Shown: positions 52,058-62,241, numbered from the stretch's first letter. The stretch is 64,000 nucleotides of DNA from Bradyrhizobium barranii subsp. barranii (GCF_017565645.3 NZ_CP086136.1:8105501-8169500); one strand, 5' to 3'. Made by a program: numbers and translations. Notes: generated from the letters alone by a model not told the origin.

Positions 52058-53443
52058 ATGCGCGCTTGGCTGCTGGCACTGACGCTCGTTGCGCTCCTTC
52101 TAGGGAGCGCCTTCGCGCAGGAAGACAAGAAGACCGACGATCTGAAGCCATCCGATCCCGATACCGGCGAGAGCACGGTGCAGGAATCGACCCTCGGCCT
52201 TCTGCCAAATCCTTTCGAGAAAAACGGCATCAAGTTTGCCGTGACATATATCGGCGAGGTACTCGGCAATCCCTCGGGCGGCGCGAAGCAGAGTGCGATC
52301 TACGAAGATCGCATCAATTTTGCCATGGACGTCGATCTCCAGAAGATGGTCGGGCTGAACGGAGTTACGTTTCATGCCAACGTCTTCCGGATCGACGGGG
52401 GCGGCCTCTCGCGCGGGTCGTTGCTGAATTTCCTCGATGTGAGCGGCATAGAGGCACTTCCGACCACGCGTCTCTACGAAATGTGGTTCGAGAAGAAGTG
52501 GAACGACGACAAGCTCGCATTGCGCGCCGGGCAGCTTGCTGCCGATTCCGAGTTTGCGACCGCGAAATACACTGATGTGTTCACGAATGCCTCACTCGGT
52601 TGGCCCGGCATCTTCGCCTTGAATATGCCGAGCGGCGGCCCCTCACCTCCACTGGCAGCCGTCGGCGCGCGGCTCCGTGCTGATGTGACTGACAATTTGA
52701 CCCTTATCGGAGCGGTCTTCGACGGCAATCCCGCCGGCCCGGGTTCCGACGATCCGCAGCTTCGCGACCGGTACGGGCTGAATTTTCGCGTCAACGATCC
52801 TCCGCTGCTGCTCACTGAGGCTCAGTTTCAGTGGAATGCGAAGAAGGGCGATCCCGGTCTCGACGGCAAGCTCAAGCTAGGCGGCTGGCGTCATCTTGGC
52901 AGTTTTGACAGCGAGCGCTTCGATACAAGTGGGCTTTCGCTCGCAGACCCCGCGACGTCGGAAACGCCGGCCAGGTTCGGGGGTGACTACGGGATCTACG
53001 GTGTCTTCGAACAGAAGATTTTCCGCGTTCGTGGCGACGACGACCGCGGCATCGGCGTGTTCGCACGTGCGTCGTACTCGCCACCGGACCGCAACCTGAT
53101 CGATGTCTACGCCGACGGGGGATTTGAATTCGTCGGTCTCGCGGATACGCGGCCGCACGATAAGTTCGGCGTCGCCGTCGCCTACGCCCATGTATCGCAA
53201 TGGGCAACGGCGTTGGACCACGACTTCCAGTCTCGGTACGGACCCAATTGGCCGGTGCGGACGTCTGAAGGCCTGTTGACCGCCGTCTATCAGTATGAGG
53301 TGCGCGCCGGCCTCACATTGCAACCTAACTTCCAGTACATTCGCCGCCCCGGTGGTGGTGCAACCAGCCCGACCGGGACCATGCCGGGCGTGTCGTTGAA
53401 GGACGCCATCGTCCTTGGGATGCGAACGGTTGCGAAGTTTTGA
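52058..53443 (+). CDS. OprB-type carbohydrate-selective porin
   Basis: 461 residues from the ATG at 52058; the longer upstream frame is antisense to other genes and is not used. Signal peptide MRAWLLALTLVALLLGSAFA. The OprB pattern follows: GIKFAVTYIGEVLGNPSGGA, DLQKMVGLNGVTFHANVFRI, SGIEALPTTRLYEMWFEKKW, KYTDVFTNASLGWPGIFAL, and a C-terminal strand ending in Phe (IVLGMRTVAKF), as expected for outer-membrane barrels. It probably lets sugars or other small solutes through. A broken paralogue lies at 47778. Confidence 0.93.
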   Translation: MRAWLLALTLVALLLGSAFAQEDKKTDDLKPSDPDTGESTVQESTLGLLPNPFEKNGIKFAVTYIGEVLGNPSGGAKQSAIYEDRINFAMDVDLQKMVGLNGVTFHANVFRIDGGGLSRGSLLNFLDVSGIEALPTTRLYEMWFEKKWNDDKLALRAGQLAADSEFATAKYTDVFTNASLGWPGIFALNMPSGGPSPPLAAVGARLRADVTDNLTLIGAVFDGNPAGPGSDDPQLRDRYGLNFRVNDPPLLLTEAQFQWNAKKGDPGLDGKLKLGGWRHLGSFDSERFDTSGLSLADPATSETPARFGGDYGIYGVFEQKIFRVRGDDDRGIGVFARASYSPPDRNLIDVYADGGFEFVGLADTRPHDKFGVAVAYAHVSQWATALDHDFQSRYGPNWPVRTSEGLLTAVYQYEVRAGLTLQPNFQYIRRPGGGATSPTGTMPGVSLKDAIVLGMRTVAKF

Positions 53444-53734
53444 AGCGGCTAGAGGTTGGGGCCAGCTAAGAGTCCACCAGCTGAGGTCGGCAGGCAGTGC
53501 GGCAAGGTTAGCTAAGGTCAATCGCGTCGGTTTGGTTCTCAACCGCAAATTTCCGGTCTATCCCTATCAACCGATCTACAACCGCACTGTGTCACCGGGA
53601 TGGGCGAATAGACGCCCCTCCTATGACAAGTTTTTGGCGGGCGCGAGCAGCCTTCTTGGACGTCAGATTTCTGCTAGCTTTTTAACGCCATTGTCCAATG
53701 AGGTGCCATGATCATGCAATTTGACTTTTAGGAC

Positions 53735-53821
53735 ATGGAGCCGATAAATCGTTATGAACTCTTGCTCGGTACGGTTCTTCCGCGGCCGATCACGATCGTG
53801 ACGACCCTTTCAGCCCGCGCG
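53735..53821 (+). pseudogene. Flavin reductase N-terminal scrap
   Basis: EPINRYELLLGTVLPRPITI, VTTLSA is the start of a flavin reductase-like split-barrel domain (usual form YKLLTGSVVPRPIAWVSTLS). The rest is lost at a junction with minus-strand sequence. Confidence 0.6.
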
Positions 53822-54059
53822 CCGTCTTCAAGGCTGCGGTCCACCACAGCAGATCGTCAATCAGCGTGCCAGCGGGTGCCGCCAAGTCAGCCAGTCCAGC
53901 CTCGACATCACCGCCTTGGTAGTGAGCCCGAAGTGTGGCGAGGGGAATGTGGACTGACGATCGAACCGGGGCGAGCTGAAGCATTACAGCCGTAATGCGG
54001 GCCGCCGCACTCTCGTCACGTATTGGTGCCGATGCGTGGGCCCCCGCGGTTCTGAGCAC
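53790..54059 (-). pseudogene. FMN reductase C-terminal remnant
   Basis: The end of this frame (AGTLIDDLLWWTAALKTARG) is typical of the last helix of NADPH-dependent FMN reductases. The earlier part lacks the flavodoxin-fold phosphate loop. It lies just after the nitroreductase gene and is truncated at both ends. Confidence 0.45.
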
Positions 54060-54071
54060 CTCGGGAAACTC

Positions 54072-54935
54072 TCAGCTGTTGCGGCGCTTTGTCGCCTGAC
54101 CTATCACCCTCGGGACGGAGAAGTCCGCCTCTTGCTCCAACACTCCATCCGGATTGGCCATGTCGCCTGCAAAAGCCTCTTTCCACTCTCCGAGCATCTC
54201 GTCCCGGTCCGGCCAAGAGTCGACGGACTCGTCGCCGCGATACATCGCGAAAGGACGTAACGTGCTTTCGTAAAAGTCGACCTGCGCGTGTCGACGGTAC
54301 TGGCGGGGTTGATAGCCATTCCAATGCGCCAGTTGCTCAAGAGGCCGACGATATCGACGGTCTTGATCGACGGCCGGATAGCCGATTGGAATCGTGCCGT
54401 AAGCCTTCATCCAAATCGGATAGCCCAGAACCTCCGCGAGCTCCCGATTGGTCAGATCCTCGCCACCACCCGAGAGCCATGCGGACGTTAGCCCTTCTGC
54501 CGCAACGCCAAGTTGAATGTTCTGGATCGCGGCGCCAAGCGAGCAAAGGAAGATAGCCTCATTGTTAGCGCGATATTCGGGATCCCACTCCCTAGTAGTG
54601 GCTTGAGGGAAGCAGACCTTCCAGCGAGGATCGCCGAGCACCAGAATGATCGCGGCGGTATTCGCCAAATAGGTTTTCTTGACCGCAGGAAATCCCTTCG
54701 CGTGGTCCACTAGGCGCTGTGCCTGCCGCAGGAACACGCCCGTAACTCGATCACGCACGACCGGGTCGTCGACAACGATGAAATCCCAGCATTGAACGTT
54801 GGCGCCGGAAGGAGCCCATCGGCCGCAATCGACGATCCTTCGAAGAATGTCCCGATCGACATTCCGGCCAGGTTCAAACTTGCGTACGCTACGTCTTTTC
54901 CTGATGACGTCCTGAAAAAGTGCATCATTCGACAT
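54072..54935 (-). CDS. Nitroreductase-family protein
   Basis: 287 residues, longer than the usual 200-220. The FMN-binding start is RKRRSVRKFEPGRNVDRDIL, RRIVDCGRWAPSGANVQCWD; later AAIILVLGD, NNEAIFLCSLGAAIQNIQLG, VAAEGLTSAWLSGGGEDLTN and GTIPIGYP match the family. The last 80 residues (after WNGYQPRQYRRHAQVDFYE) are an added tail. Such enzymes reduce nitro groups or quinones with NAD(P)H. It is the only intact gene in a run of fragments. Confidence 0.9.
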   Translation of the reverse strand: MSNDALFQDVIRKRRSVRKFEPGRNVDRDILRRIVDCGRWAPSGANVQCWDFIVVDDPVVRDRVTGVFLRQAQRLVDHAKGFPAVKKTYLANTAAIILVLGDPRWKVCFPQATTREWDPEYRANNEAIFLCSLGAAIQNIQLGVAAEGLTSAWLSGGGEDLTNRELAEVLGYPIWMKAYGTIPIGYPAVDQDRRYRRPLEQLAHWNGYQPRQYRRHAQVDFYESTLRPFAMYRGDESVDSWPDRDEMLGEWKEAFAGDMANPDGVLEQEADFSVPRVIGQATKRRNS

Positions 54936-55352
54936 TAGGGCCTCCGGCGCGATCGCTGCTCAACAGCGGGTTGCGCGATACGTCGAGTCCGACATAGTAT
55001 TCCATTGCCGCTTTCCAATCGTTGCAAGGCCACATGAGCCTGGCCACTTACGTTCCTGGAGAGCTGATTCCTTCGCCTTGGCTCAATCCTGGAATTACCC
55101 CAGGTTGAAGAAGTCTTTTGGGGTGGCGAACGAAAATTCCTAGAGCCGCTGATGCCTCTTACGCGCGGCGACGTGAGGTACCATATCGATTCATCCAAAA
55201 TCGACCACTGACCTCGTCGCGGCGTCGAAAAGCGACGCAGCAGCAGAGAAGTCCAAAGATCAACTGCCACGAGATTTTTGAGGTTATTCGATTTTCGACT
55301 TTGCAACAATATCGACCCAACTCGGACTTTGGTCTGCATCTTAAGCCGCACA
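54936..55352. other. Gene-free stretch
   Basis: No supported gene on either strand. Confidence 0.4.
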
Positions 55353-55523
55353 TCAGCCGCCCCCAAACTTGGTGGCTTCCTGTACAATGAGATCGATCAA
55401 CATTTTGGCGGGCATCTCCCGGGCGAGCGCGGCTGCCTGGCCTGACCAGAGTGGCGTGAAGTCGGTGCTGCCATTCTGCTCAGCAGCGGCACGCAGCGGA
55501 TGCAGCTCGCCCATGGGCAACGG
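55353..55523 (-). pseudogene. Nitronate monooxygenase C-terminal fragment
   Basis: GELHPLRAAAEQNGSTDFTP, LWSGQAAALAREMPAKMLID matches the end of nitronate monooxygenases. The frame upstream (55524-55595) is unrelated, so only the last 55 residues remain. Confidence 0.7.
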
Positions 55524-55539
55524 AAAGCCCGGCGCCACA

Positions 55540-55632
55540 TCCGTCGACGCCGTGATGTATCTGGAGCGCGCGGCTTTCGTCACCGGCGAGATCATGCATG
55601 TCGATGGCGGCGCGTCCGCCGGCCACTGGTAG
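55540..55632 (+). pseudogene. Short-chain dehydrogenase C-terminal fragment
   Basis: SVDAVMYLERAAFVTGEIMH, VDGGASAGHW is the usual end of an SDR protein (VTG-x-x-x-x-VDGG). The body of the gene is missing. Confidence 0.75.
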
Positions 55633-55642
55633 GAGGTGTGCG

Positions 55643-55713
55643 ATGTGGTCTAACCGACGTCTTGTTGAACTGTTCAAGATCGAGCATCCGATCGTGCTGG
55701 CACCGATGGCCGG
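55643..55713 (+). pseudogene. Nitronate monooxygenase N-terminal fragment
   Basis: MWSNRRLVELFKIEHPIVLA, PMAGF is the start of a nitronate monooxygenase, 11 bp after the SDR fragment. It ends at a junction about 55713. The sequence to 55967 holds a minus-strand frame (MLTLKLSVIQDYAIQARVAT) that I do not recognise. Confidence 0.7.
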
Positions 55714-55967
55714 ATTTTGCACGGTAGCAGCGGACCGTCGGTTTCGGCGAATTTCACGCCCAAGAACACGGTGTCGCCTATTACCGTCGCAACGCGCGCC
55801 TGGATCGCGTAGTCCTGAATGACGCTCAATTTCAAAGTCAGCATCCGCGCAAGTCTTAGGTCGGCATGGTGTTCGCTCGATAAGACCTTGGGCCTGGCCG
55901 GGCACGGGCATCCAACCGGTCTCGATCTCGGCCGACTCTACGCGGTCGTTTAGACGTCACCAGCGAA

Positions 55968-58900
55968 TCAGAGCCCGTCAAGCAGCTTGCGGACCGCGGC
56001 GGAAAGCTCTTCGATGTTGAACGGTTTGGGGATCAGATTAGTGCCGGGATCGAGCACCCCGTTGTGTACGATGGCATTGCGCGTGTAGCCGGTCGTGAAT
56101 AGTACCTTCATCGCTGGGCGGAGTTTCAGTAGCGCCGTAGCAAGTTCGCGGCCGGTCATCTCCGGCATGACGACGTCCGTAAACAGGAGATCCGGCGCGA
56201 CGCCACCTTCGACGATGCGGATCGCTTCGCGTCCACCGCCTGCTTCGACGACGGTGTACCCGAATTCCCGCAAGGTGGCGCAAGAGATCGCGCGGACGCG
56301 CTCGTCGTCTTCCACAACCAAGATCACCTCAACCGGCGCACCGCTGTTAGACGGTGTTTCGACTTCCGCCTTCGAGGCGCTGCCTTCGTCGCCGACCTGG
56401 CGAGGCAGATAAATCTTGACCGAGGTGCCCACTGCCGGTTCGGAGTAGATCTTCACATGGCCGCCCGATTGCCGAACGAAACCATATACCTGACTGAGGC
56501 CCAGGCCGGTGCCTTTGCCGACTTCCTTGGTGGTGAAGAACGGATCGAAGGCTTTGGAAACGACGTCCTCGGTCATGCCAGCCCCGTTGTCCGTGACGGC
56601 GAGGAGGACGTACTGCCCGGATGCGAGGCCGTAGTCGTGAGCATACTTCGCATCGATGAACGCGTTCGACGTCTCGATGGTCAGCTTGCCGCCGCCCTGC
56701 ATCGCGTCGCGTGCATTCACCGCCAGGTTCAAAACCGCGCTTTCGAGTTGACCGGGATCGGCGCGCACACGCCACAATCCGGCCGCGAGCACGGTTTCTA
56801 TTGCGATCGTCTCCCCCAGCGCGCGGTCCAGCATTTCGTTCATGCCGGCGATCATCCTGTTGACGTCGAGGGTCTCGGGTTCGAGCGGCTGCTGCCGCGA
56901 GAACGCGAGCAGACGCTGCGTGAGTGTCGCCGCTCTCGATGCGGCATCGACCGCGCCATCCACGAACCGGTCGATATTGTAGTCGCCCGCACGCATTTTT
57001 CGGCGCGCTAGGTTGAGGCCACCTAAGATCACGGCAAGCATGTTGTTGAAGTCGTGCGCGATGCCGCCGGTCAATTGCCCCACGGCCTCCATCTTCTGAG
57101 CGTGTCGGAGCTGCTCCTCGGCCTTAAGACGCTCGGCTATCTCCGACGCGACGCGGTTTGCGAGATCGGCGTTCAGCGCTTGCAGCGTGGTTTCCGCGGT
57201 GCGCCGCTGCTTGAGTTCGAGTTCGGCCGCTTGGAAGAGCCGTGCGTTGTCGATCGCGGTCGCGCCGTGACCGGCGATGCCCAAGAGCGCCGTTTCGTGC
57301 TCCTCTCCGAAGCGCCCGGGCTCGCTGTGTCCGAAGAACAGGCCCCCGAGAACCTCGCCGGACCGTGAGATGACAGGCACCGCCAGATAGGACCGAACGG
57401 GAAGATGCCCTTCGGGCATGCCGCGCCTCGGCGCGTTCTTGCCGTATCGCGGATCCAGCAGGATATCGTCGGAGCGGACAATTGCCGTTCCCAGAAAAGT
57501 CGGCTCGAACACGGCCGTCGCCCGTGGCATCGGGAAATTCTCGAAGGCCGATCGCGGCACACCCGAGAGCGCGTATAGCATGTAGCTTCCGCCGTCCTCG
57601 GACAGCACGTTGTAGAAAAAGGCGCCGAACTGCGCGCCGCTCAATTCGACGCCGGCGTCCGTGACGATCTGGACGATCTTCTCGAGATCGAGCTCTTTCG
57701 CGAGCGATGCCCCGGTGTCGTTGAGAATCCGAAGGTGCCGCTCCGATTTTTTGCGGGCGGTGATGTCGAGCACCGTGCCGATGAAGCGGACCGCGCGATC
57801 ATGCTCGAAGATGGCCTCCCCCGAGGAAGCGACCCAGCGTTCGACGCCGTCGTCCGCACCAATGGTGCGGTACTCGACCTCGAAGCTGCCTCCGCTTCCG
57901 ACGGTGAGCACCCGTTGCACCGCCTCGTCCGCTTGCTGCCTGTCATCGGGGTGCAAGCCATGCAGGAATGTGTCATAGGTGACCGCCGCGTCTTCCGCCA
58001 ACCCGAAGAGCGCCTTGCAGCGGCGGTCCCAGCGCAGAACGTCGTTCACCGGATCGTAGTCCCAGGTCCCGATACCTGCGGCCTTGGTTGCGAGCTCCAG
58101 GCGGTCCGCCGCCTCCTGCGCGTCGCCTTCGGAACGTACTCGCTCGATATGCGCCCAGGAACGTTCGGTAACCTCCGCCAGCAGCGCGAGCTCGAGGTCG
58201 GTCCACCGATGAGCGTGCCGATGATGGATCGCCATCAGCGCGGTTAGGCGTTTTTCCTTGACGAGCGGCATGCAGATGGTGGCGCCGATACCGATATTCT
58301 GGAACGTCGCGGCTTCTTCCGGCGCGAGCTCCTTGAGATTGTCATGGATGACCAGGGGCCGCCCTGCTCTAAGATCTACGACCGCGCGCCTGCCGAAGTC
58401 GGCAAGACTGTAGTGGCCGAGAAGGTGCATCGCTCCCGGCGCCGCCCAGTCGCCCCGGATCGTGAATCCATCCTGATCCGGATCCATGTCGGCGTAGGCG
58501 CAACTCGACACGCCGAGATATTCGCCGAGCATGCGGGTCGTGACATCGAGGATCGCATCGGCGTCCCGGCTTTTGCCGGTCTCTCTGGCGAGCGCATCGA
58601 GGAAGACGAGCCTCGTCTCGTTCTGCTTGACGGTCGTCTCGGCGCGACGCCGCTCGACCGCCGTCCGCGTCCGCTCGGCGACTTCCTGGATCAGAGCGAT
58701 GTCGCGGTGAGACCACTTCCGAGGCTCGGCGTGGTTGAGATACAAGAGGGCGACCAAGCCGTTCGGCTCCGAGATCGGCATGTTGACGATCGCGCGCGCG
58801 GAGATCGCCTCCAGTGCCGCCGCGTGATCGCGCGTCCGGGGGTCCGATCTCGCATCTTCGAAGATGACGGTTTCGCCCCGCTTCAGATCGTCGATGTAGG

Positions 58901-59174
58901 ATCCGTAGTCGCGAAACTGAAGCACGCCGGCCAGGCTCTGAACGCCGGGTGCGTTCCAGTCCCGCGCGATGGTGATCGTTTCCTTGGTGGTATCGATCGT
59001 GCCGTAGCCGGCGCGGCTGACGCCAAACGTCTTCCCGAGTAGTTCTGCGGCGGCATACGCCAGATCGTCGGCGTTCGATATCTTCCGGATGATGTCGCCC
59101 AGGGCCGCCAGCACTGACGAGGGGTCGGAGTCGCGGGGGGACGAATGGCTATCCGAAATCGACTCTGTATCCAC
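55968..59174 (-). CDS. Hybrid sensor histidine kinase (GAF-GAF-PAS-GAF-HK-REC)
   Basis: 1068 residues, no membrane helix, so cytoplasmic. Order: GAF about 20-180, GAF 195-355, PAS 365-480 ([30 protein letters not shown]), GAF 490-665, a coiled linker, then HisKA with the phosphorylated His in [20 protein letters not shown]. The ATPase domain has N box [11 protein letters not shown] and G2 box [20 protein letters not shown]. The receiver (950-1065) carries the phosphoacceptor Asp in [13 protein letters not shown] and Lys in LIPKPF. Several GAF domains suggest light, redox or small-ligand sensing. There is no output domain. Confidence 0.95.
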   Translation of the reverse strand: MDTESISDSHSSPRDSDPSSVLAALGDIIRKISNADDLAYAAAELLGKTFGVSRAGYGTIDTTKETITIARDWNAPGVQSLAGVLQFRDYGSYIDDLKRGETVIFEDARSDPRTRDHAAALEAISARAIVNMPISEPNGLVALLYLNHAEPRKWSHRDIALIQEVAERTRTAVERRRAETTVKQNETRLVFLDALARETGKSRDADAILDVTTRMLGEYLGVSSCAYADMDPDQDGFTIRGDWAAPGAMHLLGHYSLADFGRRAVVDLRAGRPLVIHDNLKELAPEEAATFQNIGIGATICMPLVKEKRLTALMAIHHRHAHRWTDLELALLAEVTERSWAHIERVRSEGDAQEAADRLELATKAAGIGTWDYDPVNDVLRWDRRCKALFGLAEDAAVTYDTFLHGLHPDDRQQADEAVQRVLTVGSGGSFEVEYRTIGADDGVERWVASSGEAIFEHDRAVRFIGTVLDITARKKSERHLRILNDTGASLAKELDLEKIVQIVTDAGVELSGAQFGAFFYNVLSEDGGSYMLYALSGVPRSAFENFPMPRATAVFEPTFLGTAIVRSDDILLDPRYGKNAPRRGMPEGHLPVRSYLAVPVISRSGEVLGGLFFGHSEPGRFGEEHETALLGIAGHGATAIDNARLFQAAELELKQRRTAETTLQALNADLANRVASEIAERLKAEEQLRHAQKMEAVGQLTGGIAHDFNNMLAVILGGLNLARRKMRAGDYNIDRFVDGAVDAASRAATLTQRLLAFSRQQPLEPETLDVNRMIAGMNEMLDRALGETIAIETVLAAGLWRVRADPGQLESAVLNLAVNARDAMQGGGKLTIETSNAFIDAKYAHDYGLASGQYVLLAVTDNGAGMTEDVVSKAFDPFFTTKEVGKGTGLGLSQVYGFVRQSGGHVKIYSEPAVGTSVKIYLPRQVGDEGSASKAEVETPSNSGAPVEVILVVEDDERVRAISCATLREFGYTVVEAGGGREAIRIVEGGVAPDLLFTDVVMPEMTGRELATALLKLRPAMKVLFTTGYTRNAIVHNGVLDPGTNLIPKPFNIEELSAAVRKLLDGL

Positions 59175-59278
59175 CCAGAACGCCTCCGGCTACGATGATC
59201 GCTGCGTGCCCCAAAACTATGACGACAAACGCGGAAATCGCAAAAACGTTTCTTCGCGCCGGTTAGCCCTTACGCGCC

Positions 59279-60196
59279 TTACACGTGTTCCCGCAGCCCC
59301 TTGAAGAACGGGTGCCGGACCTTCCCTTCCGCCGACTTCGCGCGGTACTCGATCTCCGCCTTCAGCCGGGGCTCGCCCCAGATGCCTTTGTGCGCGACCC
59401 GCTTCGCGAAGGCCTGCGTCTTCCGGACTAGCGGCTCCAGCCGCTTTCGGAGCTCGGCGGCAGAGACCTTGTCGAAGCCGTGGTCCACCTTACCGGCGTA
59501 GACGAGATCGTTGCCCTTGTGCCGCCCGACGTAGAGCCCGTCCCACTTGGTGCCGTCGAGGGCGAAACCAGCGATGGTCAGCGTCTCGCGCTGCGCGCAG
59601 GGCTTCTTGACCCAGTCGTTGCTGCGGCCTCTCGGATAGGTCGAGTCGCCGACCTTCGAGACCACACCTTCCATCCCGAGCTTGCAGGCGTGGGCGAACA
59701 TCTCGGCGCCTTCGATTTCGAAGCTTTCGCTAAATTGGACGTCGGTGCCCGCGACGATTTTCTTGAGCGCGGCCTTGCGCTGCCAGAGCGGCAGCCTCCT
59801 GAGGTCGCGGCCATCCAGGTAGAGCAGGTCGAAGGCGACCAGCACGATCTTGTCGGACGAACCCTTGAGCTCGTTCTGAAGGACCGAGAAATCGGTGGTA
59901 CCGTCGGCTGCGGGCACGACGATCTCGCCGTCGACGACCGCGGACTTTGCCTTGATGCGCCAAGCGTCGTGGGCAGCCTTCTTGAAGCGATGCGTCCAGT
60001 CGTGACCGCGGCGGGTGAAGATCTTGACGGCATCGTTGAGGATGTGGGTCTGGTCGCGGTAGCCGTCGAATTTGATTTCGTGAATCCATCGCTCTCCGGA
60101 CGGCACCCTCTCGATCGAGGATGCCAGGGCCGGCTCGACGAAATCCGGGAACGGTGCCTTGACTCCATCGGCCGGCTTACTACGCGCAGACGCCAC
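59279..60196 (-). CDS. ligD: ATP-dependent DNA ligase (LigD ligase domain)
   Basis: 305 residues: the adenylation domain with the nucleotidyl Lys in WIHEIKFDGYRDQTHI, VDGEIVVPAADGTTDF, VAFDLLYLDGRDLR, EGVVSKVGDSTYPRGRSNDW, VKKPCAQRETLTIAGF, and the OB-fold domain to LRHxL-like end FFKGLREHV. It lacks the primase and phosphoesterase domains of full LigD, so it is a ligase-only form. It probably acts with Ku, 2.3 kb away on the same strand, in end joining. Confidence 0.93.
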   Translation of the reverse strand: MASARSKPADGVKAPFPDFVEPALASSIERVPSGERWIHEIKFDGYRDQTHILNDAVKIFTRRGHDWTHRFKKAAHDAWRIKAKSAVVDGEIVVPAADGTTDFSVLQNELKGSSDKIVLVAFDLLYLDGRDLRRLPLWQRKAALKKIVAGTDVQFSESFEIEGAEMFAHACKLGMEGVVSKVGDSTYPRGRSNDWVKKPCAQRETLTIAGFALDGTKWDGLYVGRHKGNDLVYAGKVDHGFDKVSAAELRKRLEPLVRKTQAFAKRVAHKGIWGEPRLKAEIEYRAKSAEGKVRHPFFKGLREHV

Positions 60197-60250
60197 GAAC
60201 TAACTCCACGCAACAAACGCGATTCAAGATTACACGTGCGGAATAGTTCC

Positions 60251-60275
60251 GGAACCAGTTAATCCTTGTGACGTT
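60251..60275 (+). promoter_or_regulatory. EcfG-type promoter for the DUF3606 gene
   Basis: GGAAC, 16 bases, CGTT; -10 is 31 bp before the ATG at 60307. Confidence 0.8.
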
Positions 60276-60306
60276 GCTTCGGCATCGTTCAATGAAGGAG
60301 CCGACC

Positions 60307-60492
60307 ATGGCAAAGGCAGCGAAGAAGACCACGCGAGGACGCAAGCAGGACCGGGCCCGCGTCGCCGGCGGGCAGAAGCACGAAGTCGGCTACGAAGCCA
60401 AGAAGACCAAGCGCTCGGCCTCCGCGGTCAAGAAAGCGGTCAAGAAGGTCGGCAACACCCGCAAAAAAGTGGAGAAGCGTCTCGGCCGGTAG
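60307..60492 (+). CDS. DUF3606-like small basic protein
   Basis: 61 residues from the ATG at 60307, preceded by GAAGGAG. RARVAGGQKHEVGYEAKKTK, RSASAVKKAVKKVGNTRKKV resembles the DUF3606 pattern, a short helical module with a Lys-rich front, perhaps DNA-binding. It is under an EcfG-type promoter. Confidence 0.8.
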   Translation: MAKAAKKTTRGRKQDRARVAGGQKHEVGYEAKKTKRSASAVKKAVKKVGNTRKKVEKRLGR

Positions 60493-60928
60493 GCCCGCGA
60501 TCACGGGCGTCGAACACCTGACCGCATAGTCAAACCCTGCAACTTATGGAGAAAGTCCGGTCTTTTCCGCTGCGGCGAAGACCGTCTCAATGGCCATTGG
60601 CGGTCGAGCAGAGACGCCCGCAGCCTTGGCCGGATGGTTGTGCTCGTTTTACTCCGGCCCCCATAGAGGCCGACGAACCTATTTCCGCTTGAGACCTTGA
60701 ACGAGCTCTGCCGTAGCAACCTCACGTGATTTCCCGATCCTCCGAATCCGCAAAGAACATGGCTCGATGAACCTGACCGCCGAGGAAGGCTGATTGCCTA
60801 CGCTTATGGCACGGTCGGGTGGAACAGGTGGATAGTCGTCCGCAATGCTGATTCTGAATCCCAATCCCGTGCTAACCGTCCGGAACGACCGAGGAGGTGG
60901 AAGGATTCGTCCGGGCAGGAGCGACGCG
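60493..60928. other. Gene-free stretch
   Basis: No supported gene. GGCCGGTAGGCCCGCGATCA just after 60484 holds a short inverted repeat that may end the DUF3606 transcript. Confidence 0.4.
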
Positions 60929-61189
60929 ATGCTAATGACGAAACACAGACGCCCGGAGATCCGAACACTGCGAGGCTGGGCGCTCGCCGTATTGCAAGAG
61001 GCCGGTGCGATCCACGAATGCGAAGAGCACGGCTGGGCACAGGATCGCGCCGATCCTCATGCCCTAGAACGTGCCTTCGACATCGCCCGCCTGGATCCGC
61101 CTTCTGGTGTCTCGCCGGAGGGGGCCGTCATGGAGATCAGCGACGTGCTCGGATCAATCGGCGACACTTGCCCGGAATGCACGGCCTAA
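60929..61189 (+). CDS. Hypothetical small protein with Cys/His residues
   Basis: 86 residues from the ATG at 60929: LRGWALAVLQEAGAIHECEE, HGWAQDRADPHALERAFDIA, SIGDTCPECTA. A helical protein with a terminal CxxC; it may bind metal. It resembles short rhizobial proteins of unknown function. Confidence 0.6.
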   Translation: MLMTKHRRPEIRTLRGWALAVLQEAGAIHECEEHGWAQDRADPHALERAFDIARLDPPSGVSPEGAVMEISDVLGSIGDTCPECTA

Positions 61190-61302
61190 CACCGAGCGCG
61201 CCAGCGAGCGCATACAACGAGTTTGCCGCGCCGCAACGCGCTCGGGTTTAAAAATGGAAATGCCCGTCGCGCGCCGACTTGGCGCGCGAAAATCCAAACT
61301 GA

Positions 61303-61530
61303 TCACTTCTGATCCGCAGGTGCCTGAGCGTTTGCCTTATTGGCGTCGGCCTTGTTCGCTTCGTGATGACCGACGACGCAGCCGGCCGCAGCGCCGAGCT
61401 TGCCGTGTCCCGCCATGTGTCCGGCGACACCACCAACGATGGCTCCCTTGATGCAGCCCTTGGCGTCCGCACTGGGCGTCAGAGTGAGAGAAATCGTAGC
61501 TGCGCAAGCCGTTGCCAAAATCCATTTCAT
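61303..61530 (-). CDS. Exported glycine-zipper-like protein
   Basis: 75 residues from the ATG at 61530. Signal peptide MKWILATACAATISLTLTPS (cut after ADA), then GCIKGAIVGGVAGHMAGHGK, LGAAAGCVVGHHEANK, a glycine-zipper pattern with two Cys. Probably periplasmic or membrane-associated. An exact EcfG-type site lies 35 bp upstream. Confidence 0.8.
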   Translation of the reverse strand: MKWILATACAATISLTLTPSADAKGCIKGAIVGGVAGHMAGHGKLGAAAGCVVGHHEANKADANKANAQAPADQK

Positions 61531-61564
61531 GTGCGGTCTCCGATCGTGAAAGATGTACGGATCC

Positions 61565-61589
61565 AACGGATCTGGACGCACTCCGTTCC
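61565..61589 (-). promoter_or_regulatory. EcfG-type promoter for the glycine-zipper protein
   Basis: Minus strand GGAAC, 16 bases, CGTT; -10 is 34 bp before the ATG. Confidence 0.8.
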
Positions 61590-61607
61590 GACTCGCAAAG
61601 TTCAGCA

Positions 61608-62210
61608 CTACTCGTTCTGAGCGCGTCGCAAAGCATCGGTCAGCTTCCCCTTCTCTCTCTGCCAACGAGCCTCCTCGTCTTGAGCCCTTTTCCCGACGGC
61701 GTCGCGCTCCGCTTCGATGTGGCCTGCTCGGACATCATGTTCGCGCTGGGCTTTATCGAATGCAGCCTGCGCCTTGGCGACCGCTCGATCGCGACGCTCG
61801 CGCTTCTTGGCGTCCTCAGCGAGTTCGCTCCGGCGCGCTGCGTCACGCTGCTTCCGCTCCCGCTCGAAATCGACCGCGGCCCTGCTGACCGCTTTCTCGC
61901 TGATCTGCGGGCCTGTGGACTTCTTCGCCTTCGATCGGCTCGTGTGAGGATGTTCGACTTCCTCGCTGGTCGGCAGGTCGGAATGCTCGGCGAAGCGTCC
62001 GTTCGATCCGGCGGGGCGCCTAAGCACCACGCCAGGCTGCGCCATCGTCGCGGCAACGGCGTCGGGGTCGTCCGTCTCCTTCGCGGCGCCCTGATGAAAG
62101 AGGTTGCTACCCGCGCCCCAGGCGTCCAGCGCCGCTTTCATCGATGGCGCCGAGATCGCCAGATCATAGAATCCCAGCGAGGTCTGGTAGGTTTTCAGTT
62201 TTCTTGGCAT
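61608..62210 (-). CDS. Hypothetical coiled-coil protein
   Basis: 200 residues. The first 60 (LKTYQTSLGFYDLAISAPSM, KAALDAWGAGSNLFHQGAAK) look like a small folded domain; residues 100-190 are a long charged coiled coil (FERERKQRDAARRSELAEDA). Similar proteins sit next to ku genes in Bradyrhizobium as far as I recall; no function is known. Confidence 0.65.
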   Translation of the reverse strand: MPRKLKTYQTSLGFYDLAISAPSMKAALDAWGAGSNLFHQGAAKETDDPDAVAATMAQPGVVLRRPAGSNGRFAEHSDLPTSEEVEHPHTSRSKAKKSTGPQISEKAVSRAAVDFERERKQRDAARRSELAEDAKKRERRDRAVAKAQAAFDKAQREHDVRAGHIEAERDAVGKRAQDEEARWQREKGKLTDALRRAQNE

Positions 62211-62241
62211 GGAGCCTGCGGGCCGGTGGTGACGTTAGATC

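Noticed and set aside
59480..60262. Plus-strand open frame of 260 codons
   Set aside because: It is antisense to the LigD ligase, whose motifs are complete.
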